DNA of 64,000 nt, taken from assembly GCA_003024785.1 (NCBI GenBank), contig PUQB01000009.1, forward strand, positions 207,001-271,000, in the 5' to 3' direction. Below, in pieces: positions 1-13,900 of the stretch. This stretch comes from Selaginella tamariscina (Eukaryota; Streptophyta; Lycopodiopsida; Selaginellales; Selaginellaceae). Positions within the stretch are counted from its first letter, which is position 1, and every line of letters starts with the position of its first letter. Made by a program: the position numbers and the translations under genes. Under the pieces are notes generated by a model, which worked only from the letters and a program-made list of their open reading frames with translations, was not told the origin of the DNA and ran no database searches.

Positions 1-69
1 TTGGTGTAATATTAATTAATCCTTGATTTTTGAAAGGCTATATTTTCATTATTATTGAATTTTTAGATA

Positions 70-258
70 TATAAGATATTGTATACTGTATATACGCATG
101 TGTATATACACATGCGTAGTGACACATGGGTAGTGATATGGCCCCATGTCAGTGCCACATGTCGCATGTGTGCCACGTGGTAGAAGATCTCTTGTATATA
201 AGTAGGGTTTTGAGTTGAATAAAGTATCACGTTCTATGCATATTTATATGTTCTTTCA
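70..258 (+). repeat. 5' LTR of element A
   Basis: 189-bp direct repeat of 4727-4916. It contains a TATATAAGTAGGG promoter-like stretch and AATAAAG polyadenylation-like sequence, and ends TTCTTTCA like its partner. Confidence 0.88.
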
Positions 259-3200
259 TTGGTGGAGAAGTTGGGTATTCCTTTTTTTCTACTTCTTCTT
301 TTCTTGTTTCTATGACAATGAATATAGAAACGGCTTTTAGCATTATTATTATTGCTATTGATGCACAAACTAAATTGTTGAAACACTTTGTTGAGGGTCC
401 ATCCTCCTTTTCCCTGCCTGAGTCTCTTGTTGGGGGATCTGCTTATAGTACTCCTTCGTCTTCTTCATAGTTCACAAATCCAAGGGTTCGACCCCAATCT
501 TTTTGTGGTGATTTGGGAGATATGTATACCACTAGTTTAATCATTTTCAAGTTATTGTTTGTTATCATAATTGGGATGAGGCCCGTGCTCTCAGAGAATT
601 TCCTACATGTTTGGAAGGCCCTACGCTCAAATGGTATAATGGATTGGTTGCGGAGATTCAAGTCAATAGTAATCGGTTGACAGAATGCCTCAACAACATA
701 CGTTTGGCAAAGTTGAGAATTCAGATAATGCTTTCCAACAACTGCATGCGATACGACAACATCATGGTGAGTCTGTATGTGGTTCATATTAGGTTCGAGG
801 ATTTAGTTCGGCATGCATATCTTAATATGCCTGAGCCCATTAAGCTTGGTATGTTATGGCCAACTATGTGACCCGAACTTGTTCGATTCATTCAGGCTCT
901 TCGTCCTACTACATTAGAGAAAGCTTTTGCACTAGCTTAACGATTTGAGTTGGTGCCTGGTGAGGGCCATGGTCTCCTTGGGTTACTTGCTTCTCCTATT
1001 CAGCATGCTGATCCAATGGAGGTTGACACTGCTGCATATGTGCCTGCACAACAAGCTCTTCGTGGTCAACCTCAGGGCCCACCCCGTGGACCACCTCTAC
1101 AAAATCGTTCTGCACTTGTTCTAGTTCTTGCCCGTGGTGGTCAAAATCTATGGATTCATGATAGGAGGAATCAGAACAATGCAGGTTGACCCAATCAAGT
1201 TCATTGTTGGGCATGTTGGCACCTGGACATACTTGACGGGCATGTGATGTGTATCCTGCTTGGTGTTCACCACATCTAGGCTGGCGACCATATGTTCTAG
1301 ATGGTGTACCTGTGGTGGCCATTATGTTTAATGATGAACTTCTAGATGCAAATGACGAAGCCTCTCTTGCAAGTGGATCTGTTGCAGAAAACCAGTAATC
1401 GTACGTGCGACTGAGGGATCCTGTGCAATGGAAACTCCCCTCCATGCTTTTTCCACTATGCATTAAGGGTTGCAAGTTCCATCAAATCATCCAGTTTTCA
1501 CATTTTTTACACGAGTGAATGATTTTTTAGTCACAATGCTTGTGGATACAGGATCTAGTATGTCTTCCATAATTACTTCTTTGGCACATTGGTGCTCATT
1601 ACCTTTAAGACGTGCAGATAAGGTCTTGCACATTTTATATAGTAATGGGCAGTCTCGTGTAGTATCACAGTCACCACTTTGACTACATTGGTTATGGGTG
1701 CCAACTGTAAGTTTCTCTCTAGGTCTCTTACAATTGTCCCTTCCCAGGTCTTCGACATTATTCTAAGATGTGATTGGTTAAAGTAGTCGAAAGGTATGTG
1801 TGATTTTTACTCTTTCTTCTCGTATTACGCTTGGAGTCTGTGTCTCTGTAGTTTGTTCCTTTACGCCCAGAGAAGCTATTGTTGTTTGTATCACGCATAC
1901 AGCTCCTTTGATTCTGGTCTTGAGTGGTGTTCATCTCAACATGTTCAAATGCTGGATCCGTCACCTGAGTATCGAGCACACTGCATCGAGCAACTTAAGC
2001 AGCAATATGCAAGTTGTGTTTAAATTTGATCTGTCCCAAGGTGCACGTGTGAAACTTAACATTGTATACCCATTGGCAATGCAAGCCTTTCAAAGTCTTG
2101 GTTTGACATAGGTCACCAAAGAGTTATCAGCCATGCGAACAGCTGATATGATTGGTAACGGTGTGTTCCATCACGGAGTCCATGGGCATGTGAACCTCAT
2201 TTGGTTCCCAAGCCTGATGGATCTCTATGATTTTGTGTGGATTACCGACCTCTAACGATGTTACCATCAAAGATGTTATCCACTTCCAAACTCTGCCGAT
2301 CTATTAGATCGTTTGGGTCAGAGTCGATGGTTTACTAAGTTGGATTTGGCATCAGGATATTGGCAGGTTCCTATGGCTGAGGAGGATATTCCAAAAACGG
2401 CCTTGGACACCATTTGGTCTTTACGAGTTTTTGGTCATGCCTTTGGATTGACTTCAGCTCCTTGCCACCTTTCAACACATGATGGATGAGCTTCTTTATA
2501 TATGCCTGATATCACTGCTGATTTTTTATCGACGATGTGCTCATTCATGGGTCTGGTTCTTGGGAGGATCACATTGTGATGTACGGCGCGTTCTTGATCG
2601 ATTTCGAGAAGGTTTGAAGTTGAAACTTGAAAAGTGTGTGGGATCAACGACACCACTTACTTGGGTTACCGTATATCTCGAGAGGGTTTACAGGTGGATC
2701 CAATAAAGTTGCAAGATGTTCGAGAGTTCCCTCGTCCCCGTACAGTACAGGAAGTCCAGCTTTTTGGGCAAGGTGCAGTACTTGGGTCGATTCATCGATC
2801 ATCTCACTGATCGAACTGCCCCTCTTCGGGAGTTAGTTCGTCCACAGGTATCTTTCAGGTGGACTCGCAGGTGTCAGCAGGCATTTGACCAGTTAAAAGA
2901 GTTCCTTGACAACTCCACCATTGCTTCAATACCCAGATTTTACTCGTCCGTTCATTTTACGAGTAGATGCCTCAGATGTTGGTATTGGTGGTGTGTTGAT
3001 GCAAACTGATGCTGTGGATTCTTCAATTCGACACCCGGTGGCTTACATTAGTCGAGTACTCACCTGAGCGGAATTATTCCACTACTGAAAAAGAATGCCT
3101 TGCTGCTGTTTGGGGTTTTGAACGACTTCATGCCTACTTACATGGGAGTGAAACACTTTTGGAGTGTGATCATGCTGCTGTCACTTCCTTATTAAAACGG

Positions 3201-4726
3201 AAGAATTTAGTGGGTCGTAGCCAGATGGGCATTACGTCTCCAGGTATATAACTTTAAGGTGGTGCACAGGCCTGGGCGAACAATGGTGGATGCGGATGCA
3301 CTTTCTCGAGCACCCCTTCCGATTCCACTTTGCCTGCTCATGCAGTAGCTGCAGTTCGGTTTGATACAAGCCCCTCAGGTATTCGATGCCGACTTACCAT
3401 CCTTGGAACAGTGGCAGGATGCTCAAAAACATGAACCATGGACGAGGCAATTGCGATGCGTTTGCAAATCCGTCTTCCGAACCTCGTTTCGACAATATCA
3501 TGCTCAGTTTCGACTTCAGGATGGTTTATTGTATTTTATTGGGACAAATCCAGAGGACAGATGGCGTTTGGCTGTACCCTCTACATATGTTCCACACCTT
3601 CTTCGAGCATATCATGATTCACCTATTGTTGGAGGTCATCTTGGTCACCAACGAGTGTTGGAGAAGCTGCCGATCCTTTTATTGGCCAGCATGCGTGGTG
3701 ATGTGATCAGGTATATTCAAAGTTGTCCCATTTGTCAAACTCGGAATTCCTCTACGACTCGGGCCATGGGGTGTTAGAATCCATCAATGTCTCTCGCCCT
3801 TTTGAGTTAATTGCAGTGGATTTAATGGGACCTTTTCCACTCTTCTCAAGGTAACCAGTACATCATTGTTGTATCTGATTATTTAACTCGATGGGTGGAG
3901 GTTGGTGCTCTTCCGGATGCAACTGCCATGTCAACAGCTTTGTTTTGTTCGATAATGTGGTTTTGCAGCATTCTTGTCCAGAGCGGATGTTATCAGATAA
4001 TGGCCCCGCTTTCATTGCAGAGGTATTCCGAGTGTTGTGTGAGAGGTTAGGGGTAAAACATTCATTTGCCTCTCCATATCATCCACAAACTGATGGTTTG
4101 GTGGAGCGATTGAATCGGACCTTCTCTCGAAGTATGTGAACTTCAATCACACGGACTGGGATTGGTATTTGCGATGTTTGAGATTTGCTTATGTAACAGG
4201 CATTCAGAGTTCGATTGGTATCTCTCCATTCAAGGCATTGTATGGATATGATCCTAAGTTGCCTAGTGAATTGGGGTTATCATCGAATCTGCCACGTGCC
4301 GAGGATGCAAAGATGTGGGCTCGACATTTGGATGCTGTTTTGCCTCTTCTGCGTGCAGAGTCTGCTGAACATCTTGGTCGAGCTCAAAATGGCAGCAATC
4401 TTCTTACAATGCACGACATCAAATTCCACCAGATTTTGCTGACGGTGACTTAGTCCTGGTACGTTTTCCCAAGCTGACTGCACCTGGGCTTGCAACTGGT
4501 TTATTACATAAGTGGCTTGGTCCCTACCGAGTACTCCGAAAGGTTGGTCCTCAGGTATCAAGTACAGTTGGTGGGATCTCATGAGGTTGAGATAGTTCAC
4601 GTGGTTCGAATGAAACGGTTTGTCGTTCGAGACTCGTTGAGACATTCATACCTTAGATGGCCCAGCTCACACGGATCCAGGACCATCAGATCCATCACCA
4701 TCTACACAGCCGCAAGGGGAGGATAA

Positions 4727-4916
4727 TGTAAGATATTATACTATTATATGCATGTGTATATACACACATGCGTAGTGACACATGGGTGGTGATCTGGCCC
4801 CCATGTGTCAGTGCCACATGTCGCATGTGTGCACGTGGTGGAAGATCTCTTGTATATAAGTAGGGTTTTGAACTGAATAAAGTATCACACTTTGTGCATA
4901 TTTATTTGTTCTTTCA
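4727..4916 (+). repeat. 3' LTR of element A
   Basis: 190-bp partner of the left LTR. It begins TGTAAGATATT just after a purine-rich tract and ends TTCTTTCA; TATATAAGTAGGG is kept. Confidence 0.88.
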
Positions 4917-4929
4917 GATACTGTGAAAG

Positions 4930-6060
4930 TTTAGTGTTAATGATATGTAATCTCCTTTGGTTAAATTGCATGATTGGACTTGTTTGCTTCACATTGTGGA
5001 TGTCAGTTGTTTATATGTATAATTGTTAAGAACCTTGACATGCCAATTTGTTATGCTTAGTTCTATAAGTTGGTTAACATGGTCTTCTATAGCTTGTTCA
5101 TTTGAATGTTGTAGTCCATCAATAATATCATCTTTTAATAGTACTTGAGTGTATCGTTCATATATGATTTGTGCTTGTTATGGATGTAAATTGCATTTAC
5201 AAATTCAATATTGTTACTTTGTAAATCAATGATAATATAAACTTGTGTTCAATTGGCCAGATGTTTTCATAATACTACCACATTCCCAAATATGGGTCAA
5301 TGTTGTACTTAACTTTGTTGATTATTTCATGCCTTAATATGAGATTGTATAGTTTGTATGTTTCATATTGTGTATTGTTTTGTTTTGTTCAATTTTTCTA
5401 ATTGCTCTAATCTTTTTTATAATTGTCCAGTTTCATTGATACCATGTTAAATTCCATTGGTGTTAAGGCTTCTAGTCCATATGTCAACTAAAACATGGTA
5501 AACTTAATAATAATTTTATATGTAATACATTAAGCTCATAATCCAAAAGGTAATCACGCATCCAAGTTCTGTGTATTAGTACTAACAATCTTGACATATT
5601 TGTAGATTCGGCTTGTGCATTTCCTTGCAGATAATATATAGTTAAAACATTATATTTAATCAAATATTTGGAACATAAAATACTTACAAACTTGTTGATA
5701 AAATAGGTGCCTTCATCGCCTATAAATTTGAATGGATCCCCATAATGTACCACAGTATTCTCATATAAAAACTTTGTAACTCCCCATGCTTACCCATTTA
5801 ATACTGTAATCTATAACTACTGAAATGTATTGATTTCAACGAATGGTCTTTAGTTTGGTTGGTTCCATAATGTCCATACCCCATTTTATGAATGATCCTA
5901 ATGGTTTATACTTGGTGTTGAGATGCAAAGATTGTATTTGGTATTGTAGTGCATATTAATGTATGTTACAAATTTCACATTGTTTATATTGGTCAATTGC
6001 ATCCTTAAATAACATAACATAATCTAGTTTATAATACTTTTAGCACTTTCAAAACACCCG
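4930..6060 (-). mobile_element. Ty3/gypsy integrase remnant (fossil)
   Basis: On the minus strand, pieces of a Ty3 integrase can be read: a zinc-finger-like segment around 5.96-6.06 kb, a core start with KWGMDIMEP near 5.86-5.91 kb, and GDPFKFIGDEGTYFINKF with the following ESTN motif at 5.60-5.75 kb, then a tail with YGLEALTPMEF near 5.43-5.47 kb. It is a different element from A, lies in the opposite orientation, and is very broken and old. It may be the 3' part of the element whose RT and RNase H are seen at 28.86-29.77 kb. Confidence 0.65.
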
Positions 6061-6166
6061 TAAAATGGCAAGCATGTTCCTTCATGTGCCTTCCATAATA
6101 CTAGTAGAATCTTTTGTTGTGGTATATACATCGACATACTAATTCTCGTCCTTGTTTAGGATTGGA

Positions 6167-6303
6167 AATTAAAGGGCTTTATATGGAAGGACACTTTTAC
6201 AATGTGACCATCAATTATGCAAGGTCGTCTTTGTTCATGATTGAAAATTGAAGGGCTTTATACAGAAGGACACTTTTATAATGTGGCCATCAATTATGCA
6301 TGG
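6167..6303. repeat. Two-unit direct repeat, period about 79 bp
   Basis: The block running from GGGCTTTATA through AAGGACACTTTTA to CATCAATTATGCA occurs twice, at about 6174 and 6253. A related AAGGACACTTTTATAA lies at about 28.6 kb. It contains no gene. Confidence 0.7.
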
Positions 6304-6629
6304 TTAAATTTTTTATTGACCTTCTAAAATTATATATTTTAGAAAATGATCTTATAAATAAAGTTTTAATTTATTAAAAAGTATTAATTCTTCTATGATT
6401 TTTATTAAACCATGCTTCAAATACTTCATTCCAAGGCATCTCTACTACATCTTTTAATCCATACAAATCAATAGACATATAATTCTCTAAAGTGGAAATA
6501 TTCATACTTGTTTTGTGAACAATCTTTAAAACATTTTAATGAGAAAAACCAAGTTTTATTCTTGTAGTATTAAAAAGAATAACATCTAGAATTACTCATA
6601 GTTAAGAAAAGATTCTCCCATAGTGACAT

Positions 6630-7331
6630 CATCTTTGCATGCTTCTCAATATATCGTAAATGTTCTATTACTAAAGCTATCCATCATAAATGTTAGAAAA
6701 CCATGTAATTCTTTTTCACATTTCTCAAATTCAACAAGACTACCAAATTGATTACATAAAATTCTCAACCACTTAACATACATTCTCTAGATACAATTCA
6801 TCCTCAATAGTATAATTTTAGAACTAAAAAGTTTACAAATATCAAACATTTTCACACCATCCTTCATTTTCTATTCAAGTTTCATCTTAATATTTTTCAC
6901 TAATTGTTTTGCCAATAACATACAGTCTTGAAAAGATTCTCCACCTTTCATATTTACATATCTCAATTTGTGAGTGTGTTGCTCACCACTAGCATCTTCA
7001 AAAGCATATTCACCATTCTTTTCACCTTCAATACTAGTTCTTTGAACCAAATGTTATAAATATTTTGTTCCACAATTTGTACAGTCTCTATGGAATTTCC
7101 TTTCAAGTTGTTCATTGCAGCATTTGCATATCCAAAAATATTAGCAATTTCCACAGTATCTCCATGGAATTGCCTAGTAAGGTTGTTTATTTTAACACAA
7201 ACATCTACAAGCAAATGTATACAAAATTGTACATTGTATGTTGTTAACTCTTCATACAAAGTTAAATTTGATTGAAAAGTGTTGATATGCATTTTATAAT
7301 TCTCTCTATTGCAAGTCCTTAAAATAACCAT
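6630..7331 (-). pseudogene. Possible hAT-like transposase remnant
   Basis: A minus-strand open stretch of 122 codons (7331-6963) reads through LLVDVCVKINNLTRQFHGDT and continues, after breaks, into a segment with WLRILCNQFGSLVEFEKCEK near 6.72-6.78 kb. The pattern of a DVC.KIN.L...FQ.D...I motif followed by a serine/threonine-poor helical region reminds me of the DUF4371/zinc-finger MYM-type hAT-like proteins common in plant genomes, but I cannot confirm this. No terminal inverted repeats or 8-bp target duplications were identified. It lies directly against the left end of DNA transposon copy 1 and could be a host sequence split by it. Confidence 0.35.
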
Positions 7332-7859
7332 CTAAAAAAGAAAATTATGTTTGTAATTAAAATGGGTATGATACATGAGAATGGGAATATAAAATAAATT
7401 ACTAATTAATACTTAAGTTTTAATTATTAATTAAGTAAATATAAAGTTAAGCTTTAATTATTAATTAATTAACAAATTAATCCTTCATTAACCTTACTTT
7501 CCTAAAATATCTTAGAATCTTCGTATTATTCTTCATTATAAAAATATTTTACAATAATTAAAAAATATTATCAAACATAATTACAAATGAAATCATTTAG
7601 GACGTCATATCCTGGACAACCATGCTAGATGCTTATGCCTAGAACGGACACATCAATGAAGCTAGAGGTTTGTACAGAAGAAAACAAGTATAGTTTGATG
7701 ATAAATGAGCGAACACAGCTCTGTGTATACTTTTATGACGTGAGGAAGTGATACTCAACCTGTTAATTTATTTGTAATTACTTTCTTCTTAACCATATAT
7801 AAAGAAATCTCCTCATTTTATATAAGTCATCACTCTCTGGATTAATCGAATCATTTTAG

Positions 7860-10745
7860 CCAATACCTTTATATTGTTGCCACCACCTAACACTTTCATG
7901 AATGCAATTAGGATCCTTATTAATATGTAATTTGTAATAAAAACAGGAGTGCATAAAGGCTTATTTAAAAAATGAAGTTCCTTAATAATAATATTGTAAA
8001 GTGCTCGGTTGATCTCCTTTAATTTATAAAATTTAAAATCACTAAAAAGAAAAGCGTCAGGGTATATTTTATATCATAGTTTTTACTATGACTCCTCTTT
8101 ACTTTGGACGTTGACTGTTGTTACCTACTGTACTATGTTGATAAGCCCTAGGTGTAGAAGAAACAGGCCCGCTTAGTGCATTTAGATATCTAGTGATGGT
8201 CCGGCCGGGTGTCATTAGGTATTTGTAAGAAACTCTAAGTGAAGCTAGCACTTCCATATAAAAAACTCTTACCTTGATTTTCCGTGTCCCGATTGGGTTA
8301 ATGGCTAGTTCTGGTGAGTTCGGCATGTCGAATATGCTTAGAAATACCCCCAGGTTTGATAGGTTAGGGTTTAGGGGTCGATGGATAACTCACCAAGTAT
8401 ATTTCCTCTGGGAATGAGATTTCAGTGCTAGCCCACTTATGTAAACAGGAAAACAAGGGGGGCCTGTATCACATAAATAAGGTAGTATATAGGAGTGAGG
8501 GTTCCTGGGTTCATGACTGAGCTCGTTACTCTTCTCCTGGTGCAAGCTCTAGCTTGTGTCGTCAAGGCACAACCCTCTGTTGTGCCGCCCTAACTTTCAG
8601 ATGTCAGGGGTACGTCCCACCTTCGGGGTAGCTTACCCTTAACGTTGGCGAATCCATGCCTGGGAGGTCTTGTCAGAATGCACGTTCCAAGAGTAGAGGT
8701 TGAGGCTTGTCTCCAGCCTCCTCCTCCACGTCAACTAGGTGTAACACTCCGGCCAAGCCAAGGCACATCCATGTCCTTGTCCAACTGTGGGCATGGGACC
8801 TTGTTTGATAGGTTCACGTTACCTGGTTCCTGAGGGTTCATTGAGGGGTTCTAGAGTTGGTATTTAGGAGCCACGTTTGTGGCACTTGGTGCAACTCTTG
8901 AATCTAGGGTTATGGCATGATAGCCCACATCATGGAAGGCAGTGTCACATGGAGATGTGACACTGGGCTAAACGTCACATGGTACAATGCCTGAGGCACG
9001 CCCTTTGGGGTTATGTCATGGGCTTGTCGCCAAGGGGTTGGATACTTTAGCAAACAGACATGCTTGTGCTTGCACTAGGGTGCTAAGCCTTGGGCATTCG
9101 CTCAAGGGAGGTTAGGTCTCATAACTAGGTGTGCTTTGGCACACTTGGCTAGGGGAGTATTCTCCTTGGAATTCAAGGGTTGAACAACCTAAACATGTTA
9201 GTAGGAGCCCTTTCGTGAGGCACTCGCAAGGTCATGTGCTTAGGGTTATCCCAAACCTAGCCTTAGAGAGTTTGCTTAGCAGAACACTCCTGTCCGCCTA
9301 CGGTGCACACTCGTGTCCTCACTAAGTACTAGCCCTAGGTCTAGGGTATAACTTGGCCACTCAAACCCTTAGGGGTTAGTCGTGGTTCAGGGTACCCCTT
9401 GACGCCCTAAAGGGGTTGTACTCCCGATGAGGGTGATTCCTCAAGGGGTAAGTGACGATGCCTTAGCTTTGTCCAGGGGTATGTGTGGAACACACGTCTC
9501 CTTGATGGGGGTTAGGGCATGAGCTTGTCTAGGTCTTCTAGGGCAAGAGCCTAAGTCAATCAGGGTTATCCCTCAAGGGTTTTGGGGGTAGACACTCTAG
9601 GGAGACTTAGGCTAAACCCTAAGTCAACTAGGGTTATCCCTCAAGTGTTCTGGGGGCAAACATTCTAGGGAGACTTAGGCTAAACCCTAAGTCTCCTGTC
9701 CACTTGGGCATTAAAGTCTAACCTTAGGGATCGTTGGGGTTGTTATGGGAAACTTAGCGTTGATCACACAGGGTGATGACGCCGAATGGCCACCTGGCAG
9801 CCACGTGTTGCCACGTGTTGGCCCTTTGGGTTAAAACTCTGATATTTTATATGGTGAATATTGCTCACAAAAGTTTTTAAGATTCTTCATTACGAAGCAT
9901 GTATCTAAATAGTTCACTAGCTCATCCATGGTATTAATATCAAAATATGGGCTGAAAGTGATTGGATGGATACAAGTAATGTTTTGATTGAGCATAGCCT
10001 TTTGAGGAGAGTCATCTACCACTAAAATATGTGCGTTCTTCATTATCTTTAATTGATTAATCTCCCAATGAAGCCCAATTAATCTTTCATTCTTGAAGAA
10101 TGTTTTTTTTTCTTACATCGTAGAATTCATTCGCTGGTTAAAAATCCAATCTTTACAAATCACCTCTTCTGCAGCACTATAATGTTTGTTAAGCAAATTT
10201 AGCAGCAGTGTCAGGTTGTGAAACTGCATGCATGACCAAATTTTCATAAGTGCACCCATCTCCTTAAGCTTTTGAAAGAGATGGTCCAACCTGGATGGAA
10301 AATGATATCATATCAAAATTTACCATGACAACTAATAAAAATCTCCCTGTCTGATTTTTTTTTCTTTGTCCTCAGGCCTTTGTCAATGAAGCAAAACACC
10401 ATTGACATCCAACAATAACGTTGTCTCTTAAATGTTTTACAACTCACTTGTTTGGTCCCTTTCACATTTATATTTTGACGCTATATTGTTTCCAATCTCT
10501 TTATTATTTACTTTTACATCATCCTTATAAAATTCAAATATTATAGGCACTGGAGAAAGTGATTCAGGAACTAAAGGCAATAGAAATGGTGATGCAGAAA
10601 TTGAAGTTGTCCCCATAGTAACGATGTTTTGAGTTGCATTATTCATTCATTTCCTGCATGAACTCTGTTATTCTAACATGTGGCACAAGAAATTTTTGGC
10701 ATACCCCTCTCTTACCTCATGCCATTGCTGAAAATCCATGTTCTT
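7860..10745 (-). pseudogene. FCP1/HAD phosphatase-like gene P of copy 1, split by a solo LTR
   Basis: Minus strand. The 5' part lies at about 10.74-9.85 kb and includes a 70-codon open stretch (10043-9831) with LVVDDSPQKAMLNQN, the aspartate-rich motif of HAD/FCP1-type phosphatases. The 3' part lies at about 8.07-7.86 kb (DFKFYKL..INRALYNII). The two parts are separated by the LTR at 8072-9844, which carries the 5-bp direct repeat TTTTA on both sides. The motif-I region near 10.38-10.41 kb still reads LLDVNGVL-like in one frame. Frames are broken in several places and no full product is expected. It is homologous along its length to gene P at 42.72-43.76 kb, so the cargo was already present in the common ancestor of both copies. 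Confidence 0.75.
8072..9844. mobile_element. Solo LTR of a Ty3 family related to element D
   Basis: The first part (8072 to about 8.93 kb) matches the LTRs of element D (start TATCATAGTTTTTACTATGA; shared GGTCCGGCCGGGTGTC block; AAGGTAGTATAT box), and it ends AAAACTCTGATA like them. At about 1.77 kb it is nearly twice as long as the D LTRs. The extra inner part holds short direct repeats near 9.53-9.70 kb. TTTTA flanks it on both sides, so this is an LTR-LTR recombination product with an intact target-site duplication. No internal coding region. Confidence 0.85.
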
Positions 10746-10934
10746 AATTGTTTTATTACATTTGTAAAATGATCATTAGCTGGCCTTATAATTACCAAGG
10801 TATATTATTTACCTTGTTAATGTATGACCCATGTTTAAACTAAAAGCTTATTTAATCCTTGAGAATTTATTTTCTGTACAAATATAAACGAAATATAAAA
10901 AATGCCTTATGTTACACTCATTTACAACTATTTG

Positions 10935-13900
10935 TCACTTTATCAACACATTATCAATTCTTCTTCGCTATTACCTTCTGAGTGAGGCAAAGAAGGTTTT
11001 AACCATTTGAAAGATTGTTTAACATTTTTTGTTTCTTCTCTTGATGTTTCAATTGTCAATGGAGTAATTGAATGTTCTGTGCTCCTTGACATAACTTTCG
11101 GTGTAATATCTGGTTCAAGATCATTTTTAAACTCCGACATTGAATTAGATTCCTCCTCAGAGTTATCGCACTTCTCGGGAGGGAACTTTTCTAAATGCTC
11201 ATGTATGGGTTTGTTAGGGTAATTAGTTGAAAACCTCTTTATCCACTTGTTTGAGTCCTCGACCATGGTCTTATTCTTTTCAACGACAAAGACACATGTA
11301 TCCTGAAGGTAACACTCATTTAAAACGAATCCCCTAGTGTAGTAGTAAAAAACCCATGCATCACTATGAGGACCCCTAATTAAGTTGACAATGCTCCATG
11401 AAGCCTAGCTTGTAATGTTTCATAATGTACATTACCAAATATGTCCCTCTCAGCTATTGATGTATTGGATAGAGGTTCATGCCTGTTGGAGTGAAAACAG
11501 ATGTTTGACCAATCATTCGAAAGTTTTGAAATTGTTTGGTGCATTCCAGACAACCAAGTGACAACTATATCAATATACTTGGATCATCATTGTTCATGTA
11601 AAATCCAGTTCAACAATGTTTGTTCTTCTTAGCGAAGACAAAGGCGAAGGTATCAGTGACATGAACAAAAATTAAAAAATAAAGACATGAAGATGTATAT
11701 ATCAGGTAAGTGTGCAAAAATTAAATAATAAATACCTTTTCTGTACATGCTTGCATAGCTAAGCTTCTCCACCAAATCTTCTAACGCCTTATCTAAAGAA
11801 GGATTTTTTAATCCATCATGAACATTCCTACTGGTAGTTAATTTAAGTATCAAAGGCATAGGATAAGGTAAGCTTTCCTTCGCCCGATGAGAGGATATGT
11901 ACAATATATACATGTATGTGTGTGTGTATAAACATGCATATTGTGACATTTTAAACATAGATTGCTCACTTTCTTATTTAACCATTGATAACATATGTAA
12001 AGAAAACTTATTACCCTATAAAGTTTTTGAATCCGATAACAAACATCTGTAGGCTTGTCATGTTCGTAGCATTCTCCTTTATAAGGTTCAACTCTGTTCT
12101 CCGCTGTTGAAGGATTGCCATAAGAGAAGGTGTCATCGTGATGTTCCGTTGGCATGTAATAGATTCTTGCCTAGATCTTCCAATTGGTTCACCCATTGGA
12201 CAAGCATATCATTATATGTCACATGAAGATATTTGCTAACCTCCTCGTATACTGAAGCCAAGGCTCAAGCCAGTTTGTGACAGTGTATTTCCAACCACTC
12301 CTTGAAGTGTCTGATTATCTTCAGCTCCATTGCTTTGAGATGAAAATGAGAGGTGGGGCTATTGTTGTTAATTTGTAGTTTGCCATCAGCCACCAAATTA
12401 GCTAACACATCCATCTCCTCCACTATTGTTCTGTTCAAAGGCTTTAACCATGTGAGCTTGAAGTCATTGTCTACATCCTTTGCAGCTTAAACAGACTTAG
12501 TCTTGGAGTCTTATTGGGTTTCTTTGCAGACTTTTCGAAGGGCTCCCCTTCACTTGTTTACTTCTTCTTCAGTGTTCCTTTCATGAACGATTCCATGATT
12601 CCCACCTATTTAGCAAAGACCTTGTCCTCGGGGCAAGAAATTAGCATCATCAAAAAAGATGTTTCCTTCTTGCCCACCTGAACAAAATCAATTGCTGCAA
12701 TTTCTTCGGCTCTCTGTAGATGAAAAAATTAACAGATTAATATATTGACAAGTCCTACCAAAACAATTTCCTTACTCGGTATTCTGCACTTTGTTCTCTC
12801 CCTGTAGTAGCTCTTTGCAGCCACCCAAGAGTTTCTCACATGAATTGCGTGTGTTTGAACTTCTCCTATATTTTGCAGTTGTAGTGGTTGGTGTCGGCAA
12901 CATCCCATTCCACCGATAACTTATGGTATTGCTCAGTTGTGAGATTCAACTTAATTAAAAATGTCAATCTTTTTTATGAACTTCTCATGGGTATGCTCAA
13001 GAAGATTTATTGTCATCGTTTCTTTATTGTGTTCATCGAGAAGTTATTGGGCTACCGTTATCGTGTGTTGGCCGTTAATAATGTAGTACCTTATTGATTT
13101 TTTATTCTCCATTTGGATTTTTGTGATTTGTTCTAGTTTTGTCATCCACACTACCTTAGCGCCTTCTTTCTTTCATAGTATGGGCACAAAACATAAGAAT
13201 TATCATCCTTCATCTTCTCCATGAACTCAGCTACACATTCCTAATTGAATGGCCTATAATTGAAGTTGGGGTTAATGCTGTAATACTTAACCCTATACTC
13301 ATAAATCATATCATCCAACATCATTTCTTTGTGGCTTATTGCAGCATGGGATGTCACTAGTGCAGCTAATAAAACGACAAATGACTTTCTTCTGCAGTCA
13401 GAATCAACAAGTATAAGCCTTGACTACAACCGTTTTGGTGTTTTTGGCACACTCTTCCAGTTTCCGAAGATTCCTAAGCAAATTAAACGTGATTTATAAA
13501 GAACTTAGGACTAAACCACCCTTTCAATCTCTTTAATAATGTCGTTGTGTTCTTCTTCAATAAGAATCGGGATGATTGCTTCACTTGTGGATGTTCAATA
13601 TTGTGAAGCAATATCTGCTGCAAGTACACATATTCGATGAGTATTGAGATCCTCGAAGTAAACATCTAATCAGATCCCCTTCATAGATGGGCTTTCATTT
13701 AGTTGAAGAAGAACTTTACGGTCAACATCATTAGTAAACACATGAATGTCATAATTGATAAGCTGACAGAACCACCCAAAGTTCTTGTTATATCTGGCAT
13801 CCTTCGGATCCAAGAACGTGACATTGAATAGAACAAGGTATATATTTGAGCATCATTCAATCTCAGTTCGTAGCCTGCCCTCGCGTGCTTGACTAGTGAA

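Larger units (their letters stand above)
70..4916 (+). mobile_element. Ty3/gypsy LTR retrotransposon A (old fossil)
   Basis: Two direct repeats of about 190 bp bound the element. Parts in order on the plus strand: a gag-like region (about 0.6-1.2 kb), an aspartic protease with the LVDTGSS signature near 1.54 kb, reverse transcriptase (about 2.1-2.7 kb), RNase H (about 2.75-3.25 kb), an integrase with a zinc-finger segment near 3.65-3.75 kb and core near 3.8-4.2 kb, and an integrase tail near 4.45-4.65 kb. A purine-rich tract (GCAAGGGGAGGATAA) precedes the right LTR. The pol order RT-RNase H-integrase is that of Ty3/gypsy. The coding region is heavily broken (well over ten breaks) and the LTRs differ by roughly a tenth, so it is old. 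GATA touches both outer ends and may be the rest of a target-site repeat. No chromodomain was seen. Confidence 0.9.
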
